From assembly GCF_000378345.1 (NCBI RefSeq), contig NZ_KB899550.1:39087-103086 (forward strand): a stretch of 64,000 nucleotides of DNA. The letters are read 5' to 3'. The position numbers were made by a program, and so were the translations under genes. The notes under the pieces were generated by a model, which was given only the letters and a program-made list of their open reading frames with translations, was not told the origin of the DNA and ran no database searches. Numbering within the stretch: position 1 is the first letter of the stretch; every line of letters starts with the position of its first letter. Below, piece by piece: positions 61,614-64,000 of the stretch. The DNA comes from Hirschia maritima DSM 19733 (lineage in GTDB: Bacteria; Pseudomonadota; Alphaproteobacteria; Caulobacterales; Hyphomonadaceae).

Positions 61614-61744
61614 ACAATTTCCTTCGAGTCGTTTCTGCTGATACTGCTCAGCTCATTATGCAGCTTGAGTCGAACTATATCGTTTGATTTATAAGCAGTC
61701 GAGTTGTAGATACAAAATAGTACATCCTATGTTGAGTGAATTAA

Positions 61745-63106
61745 TTGCAACCTATCCCAGATACCAAACGAAGCAGAGAATTTTTCATTCTCTCTAGGTC
61801 GGCCATTATATCTGATCCACGCGTATTACGATGCATACAATCCCTAAGCTCAACCAACGCAAAAGTTCTTGCCTTTGGCATTGAACAACCAAATTCTACT
61901 GCATCGCCCCCTGGTGATGCCGAGAAAATTTCTCCAAATGTGCTGCTATACAATGCCAAGATTATTCCAGATAGAAACAGGCAGCAGAATACATCCACAG
62001 AAGAAAAAACACACTCACGTATAGGCAAATGCACCAATGTTCTAATCAGATTTCTTTCGCAGAAAAAACGGATCAGGCGGCTGATTTACTATTTCAATCT
62101 ATTAATTGCGTTGAGATTTTTTAAGTGCTGCAATCCTGATGACATCTATTGGCAGTACAACCCTATCTTTAGAGCGATTCATCTGCAGGTAACTAATTGC
62201 CTCTCAATAAAGAAAGACTTCACTACATCCCAAATGACCGATTTAATATGGGTTGCAAATGACTGGGATATGTTGCCCATTGCGTATTTATTGCAGAAAG
62301 AATTCGGTGGTAAAATTCTATATGATTCACATGAATTTGCAGTTGATCAATTTAGCCATAACCTTCAATGGAAGATCTGGATAAGACCGCTCACCAGAGC
62401 TATAGAGCGCAAGTACATTTCTCAAGTCGATGCAATAATTTCGGTGTCTCCAGGAATATGTACAGCACTGAAGAATAGATATAAATTACCCAAAACACCT
62501 GTCTGTGTCCGCAATATTCCTGCTTATAAGGCATGCGAATTTCGCCCTATTTCCGAAAATTCTAAAATCAGAATCTTGTATCAAGGAGTCGTGGCGAAAG
62601 GCCGTGGTCTTGAGGCGCTTATTGAAAGTACACCTTTATGGAAGAGAGATTTTAAACTCGTTATTAGAGGCCCTGGACAACCAGATTATATCAATGCGCT
62701 TGACCAATTAATTGTTCAAACAGCTTCTAAAATCGAAATTGAAATCGCCCCGCCCGTCCCTTTTAGCGAATTGATAGAAACGGCACAAAAATCCGACATC
62801 GGACTTATGCTGTTAAATAACAGGTCCGTTCACAATAAATATGCCCTGCCAAATAAATTATTCGAATACATGATGGCTGGCCTGGCCGTCATCGTGTCCG
62901 ATGTTCCTGATATGGCAGAAATTGTAACAAATTATAATACCGGAAAAGTTATCAAAAGCCTTGATCCACATGTTATTGCGACACAAATTAATTCACTTAC
63001 AGCTGATCAAATAAACCATATGAAAAAGGCCTCGTTAAAAACCTCTAAATCACTCAATTGGGAAAAAGAGGAACACAAATTCCTCACCACAATTGGGTCG
63101 CTTTAA
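61745..63106 (+). CDS. Glycosyltransferase family 4
   Basis: Protein of 453 residues starting with TTG (61745); no ATG near the start in frame. It opens with FFILSRSAIISDPRVLRCIQ, then YDSHEFAVDQFSHNLQWKIW, IISVSPGICTALKNRYKLPK, the donor half RILYQGVVAKGRGLEALIES, FKLVIRGPGQPDYINALDQL and ANKLFEYMMAGLAVIVSDVP-like (LPNKLFEYMMAGLAVIVSDV). A typical capsule or LPS sugar transferase with the SDPRV start found in WbuB-like groups. It converges with the nucleotide-sugar dehydrogenase gene over a 12-base gap. Confidence 0.87.
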   Translation: MQPIPDTKRSREFFILSRSAIISDPRVLRCIQSLSSTNAKVLAFGIEQPNSTASPPGDAEKISPNVLLYNAKIIPDRNRQQNTSTEEKTHSRIGKCTNVLIRFLSQKKRIRRLIYYFNLLIALRFFKCCNPDDIYWQYNPIFRAIHLQVTNCLSIKKDFTTSQMTDLIWVANDWDMLPIAYLLQKEFGGKILYDSHEFAVDQFSHNLQWKIWIRPLTRAIERKYISQVDAIISVSPGICTALKNRYKLPKTPVCVRNIPAYKACEFRPISENSKIRILYQGVVAKGRGLEALIESTPLWKRDFKLVIRGPGQPDYINALDQLIVQTASKIEIEIAPPVPFSELIETAQKSDIGLMLLNNRSVHNKYALPNKLFEYMMAGLAVIVSDVPDMAEIVTNYNTGKVIKSLDPHVIATQINSLTADQINHMKKASLKTSKSLNWEKEEHKFLTTIGSL

Positions 63107-63118
63107 CGTTTTCCAACC

Positions 63119-64000
63119 TTACACTTTAACAATTTTAGTGCCGAATTCTTCGAACAATTCATCCGTGGCATTGCGCGTATCGACGACGAGTTCGACATTT
63201 TCACACAGCGCCCTGTAATCCACATTTGAGTGTTTTGTGGCAATAAGCACTGCATCATAGGATTTTAGATTCTCTGGTGAAATTTCGACAGATTTCATCC
63301 CTGCAAATTCAGGATGCTCACGCGTTTGCGGCACAACTGGAATGTAAGGATCGTGAAAATCCACATTCGCTCCATATTCCTTGAGTATATTGATCAGCTC
63401 AAGTGATGGACTCTCGCGCATGTCATCAATATCTGCTTTGTAGGCCAATCCACACAACAATACATTTGCGCCATTGAGCGCCTTCTTACAACGTGTCGAT
63501 AGCTCTTCCAGCAAACGACGCACAACATGCTTAGGCATGCGCGTGTTTATTTCACCAGCTAGATTGATGAAGCGGGTCGAAGAACCAAACTCTTTCGCCT
63601 TCCAGCTTAGATAGAATGGGTCAATACGAATACAGTGACCACCTACTCCTGGGCCTGGGTAAAAGGCTTGGAAACCAAATGGTTTTGTCTTGGCTGCATC
63701 AATAACTTCCCAAACATCGATATCCATGTGATCGAAAATGATTTTCAACTCATTGACCATCGCGATATTGACCCATCGATAGATGTTCTCAACAAGCTTT
63801 GTGGCTTCGGCTGTCTTCGTGTTAGATACGAGAACCGTCTGAACGATAATATCATATAGCGCTTTGGCAATTTGGCGCTCAGCTTCGCTATCCGCACCAA
63901 CGACTTTAGGAATGGTCGATGTCTCAAAATCAGGGTTACCCGGGTCTTCTCGCTCTGGCGAATACGCCATAGCAAAATCTTCACCCGCTTTAAGACCGCT
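63119..64000 (-). CDS. Nucleotide-sugar dehydrogenase (UDP-GlcNAc/ManNAc type), N-terminus outside window
   Basis: The last 294 codons of a UDP-N-acetylhexosamine 6-dehydrogenase. The reading frame is open to the window end (SGLKAGEDFAMAYSPERE). The central block FQAFYPGPGVGGHCIRIDPF carries the catalytic Cys; LLCGLAYKADIDDMRESPSL and DTRNATDELFEEFG form the C-terminal NAD/substrate half. About 130-140 N-terminal residues, including the Rossmann motif, lie beyond 64000. With the 2-epimerase it should supply UDP-ManNAcA or UDP-GlcNAcA for the glycan. Confidence 0.92.
   Translation of the reverse strand, partial: SGLKAGEDFAMAYSPEREDPGNPDFETSTIPKVVGADSEAERQIAKALYDIIVQTVLVSNTKTAEATKLVENIYRWVNIAMVNELKIIFDHMDIDVWEVIDAAKTKPFGFQAFYPGPGVGGHCIRIDPFYLSWKAKEFGSSTRFINLAGEINTRMPKHVVRRLLEELSTRCKKALNGANVLLCGLAYKADIDDMRESPSLELINILKEYGANVDFHDPYIPVVPQTREHPEFAGMKSVEISPENLKSYDAVLIATKHSNVDYRALCENVELVVDTRNATDELFEEFGTKIVKV

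Overview
The window looks like chromosomal DNA of a marine, AT-rich alphaproteobacterium, most likely near the Hyphomonadaceae/Caulobacterales. This is inferred from four large TonB-dependent receptors (one paired with a tryptophan-halogenase-like flavoprotein), an ECF11-type RpoE/ChrR pair, and alphaproteobacterial gene neighbourhoods. I saw no rRNA, tRNA, CRISPR array, integrase or intact insertion sequence.

Layout. (1) 0.2-7.0 kb: a DUF1592-type haem protein and a DUF1552 Tat-exported partner, then an MFS organic-anion carrier overlapping a uronate-dehydrogenase-like enzyme. (2) 7.3-13.9 kb: a FecI-type sigma factor, a FecR-type anti-sigma factor whose C-terminal domain is out of frame, an STN-domain TonB receptor with a second signal peptide and a strong internal start, and a halogenase-like gene. 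(3) 14.0-15.7 kb: pirin and a divergent LysR regulator. (4) 15.8-20.2 kb: a PepSY-type membrane protein, DUF2271, DUF4198 and a haem/siderophore-type receptor behind a Fur-like box. (5) 20.2-25.1 kb: a LysR-headed redox/detoxification run (AhpD-like, NTF2-like, GST, three-domain flavin/iron-sulfur reductase). (6) 25.3-30.6 kb: an S9 peptidase divergent from a TonB receptor, probably for peptide use.

(7) 31.1-39.6 kb is a metal island with two halves. One is a copper block (DUF4396, CueR, CopB, CopA, small Cys/His protein). The other is a Zn/Cd/Pb/Co-type block (His-rich TonB receptor, small His-rich protein, ZntR/CadR-like MerR, CDF efflux protein, ICMT-like methyltransferase). Three MerR-type promoters with 19-bp spacers can be read directly. 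(8) 40.1-46.7 kb: the zinc anti-sigma ChrR and sigma RpoE, divergent from a six-gene lipid operon (FAD oxidoreductase, DUF1365, cyclopropane synthase, chalcone-isomerase-like, DUF3833 lipoprotein, SDR). Both directions carry matching TGATCY-N18-TA promoters. The operon ends in a decayed SDR. (9) 47.7-64 kb: a surface polysaccharide cluster with GT4 glycosyltransferases, an FkbM methyltransferase, UDP-GlcNAc 2-epimerase and nucleotide-sugar dehydrogenase, a Wzm/Wzt-type ABC exporter, a Gtr-like lipid-linked glycosylation trio and an acyltransferase.

The general theme is envelope biology: uptake through TonB receptors, metal homeostasis, oxidative-stress remodelling of lipids, and export of an acidic surface glycan. 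The most unusual items are the frame disruptions in the FecR/receptor pair, a receptor apparently driven by a metal-efflux-type promoter, and the relic at the end of the RpoE lipid operon.
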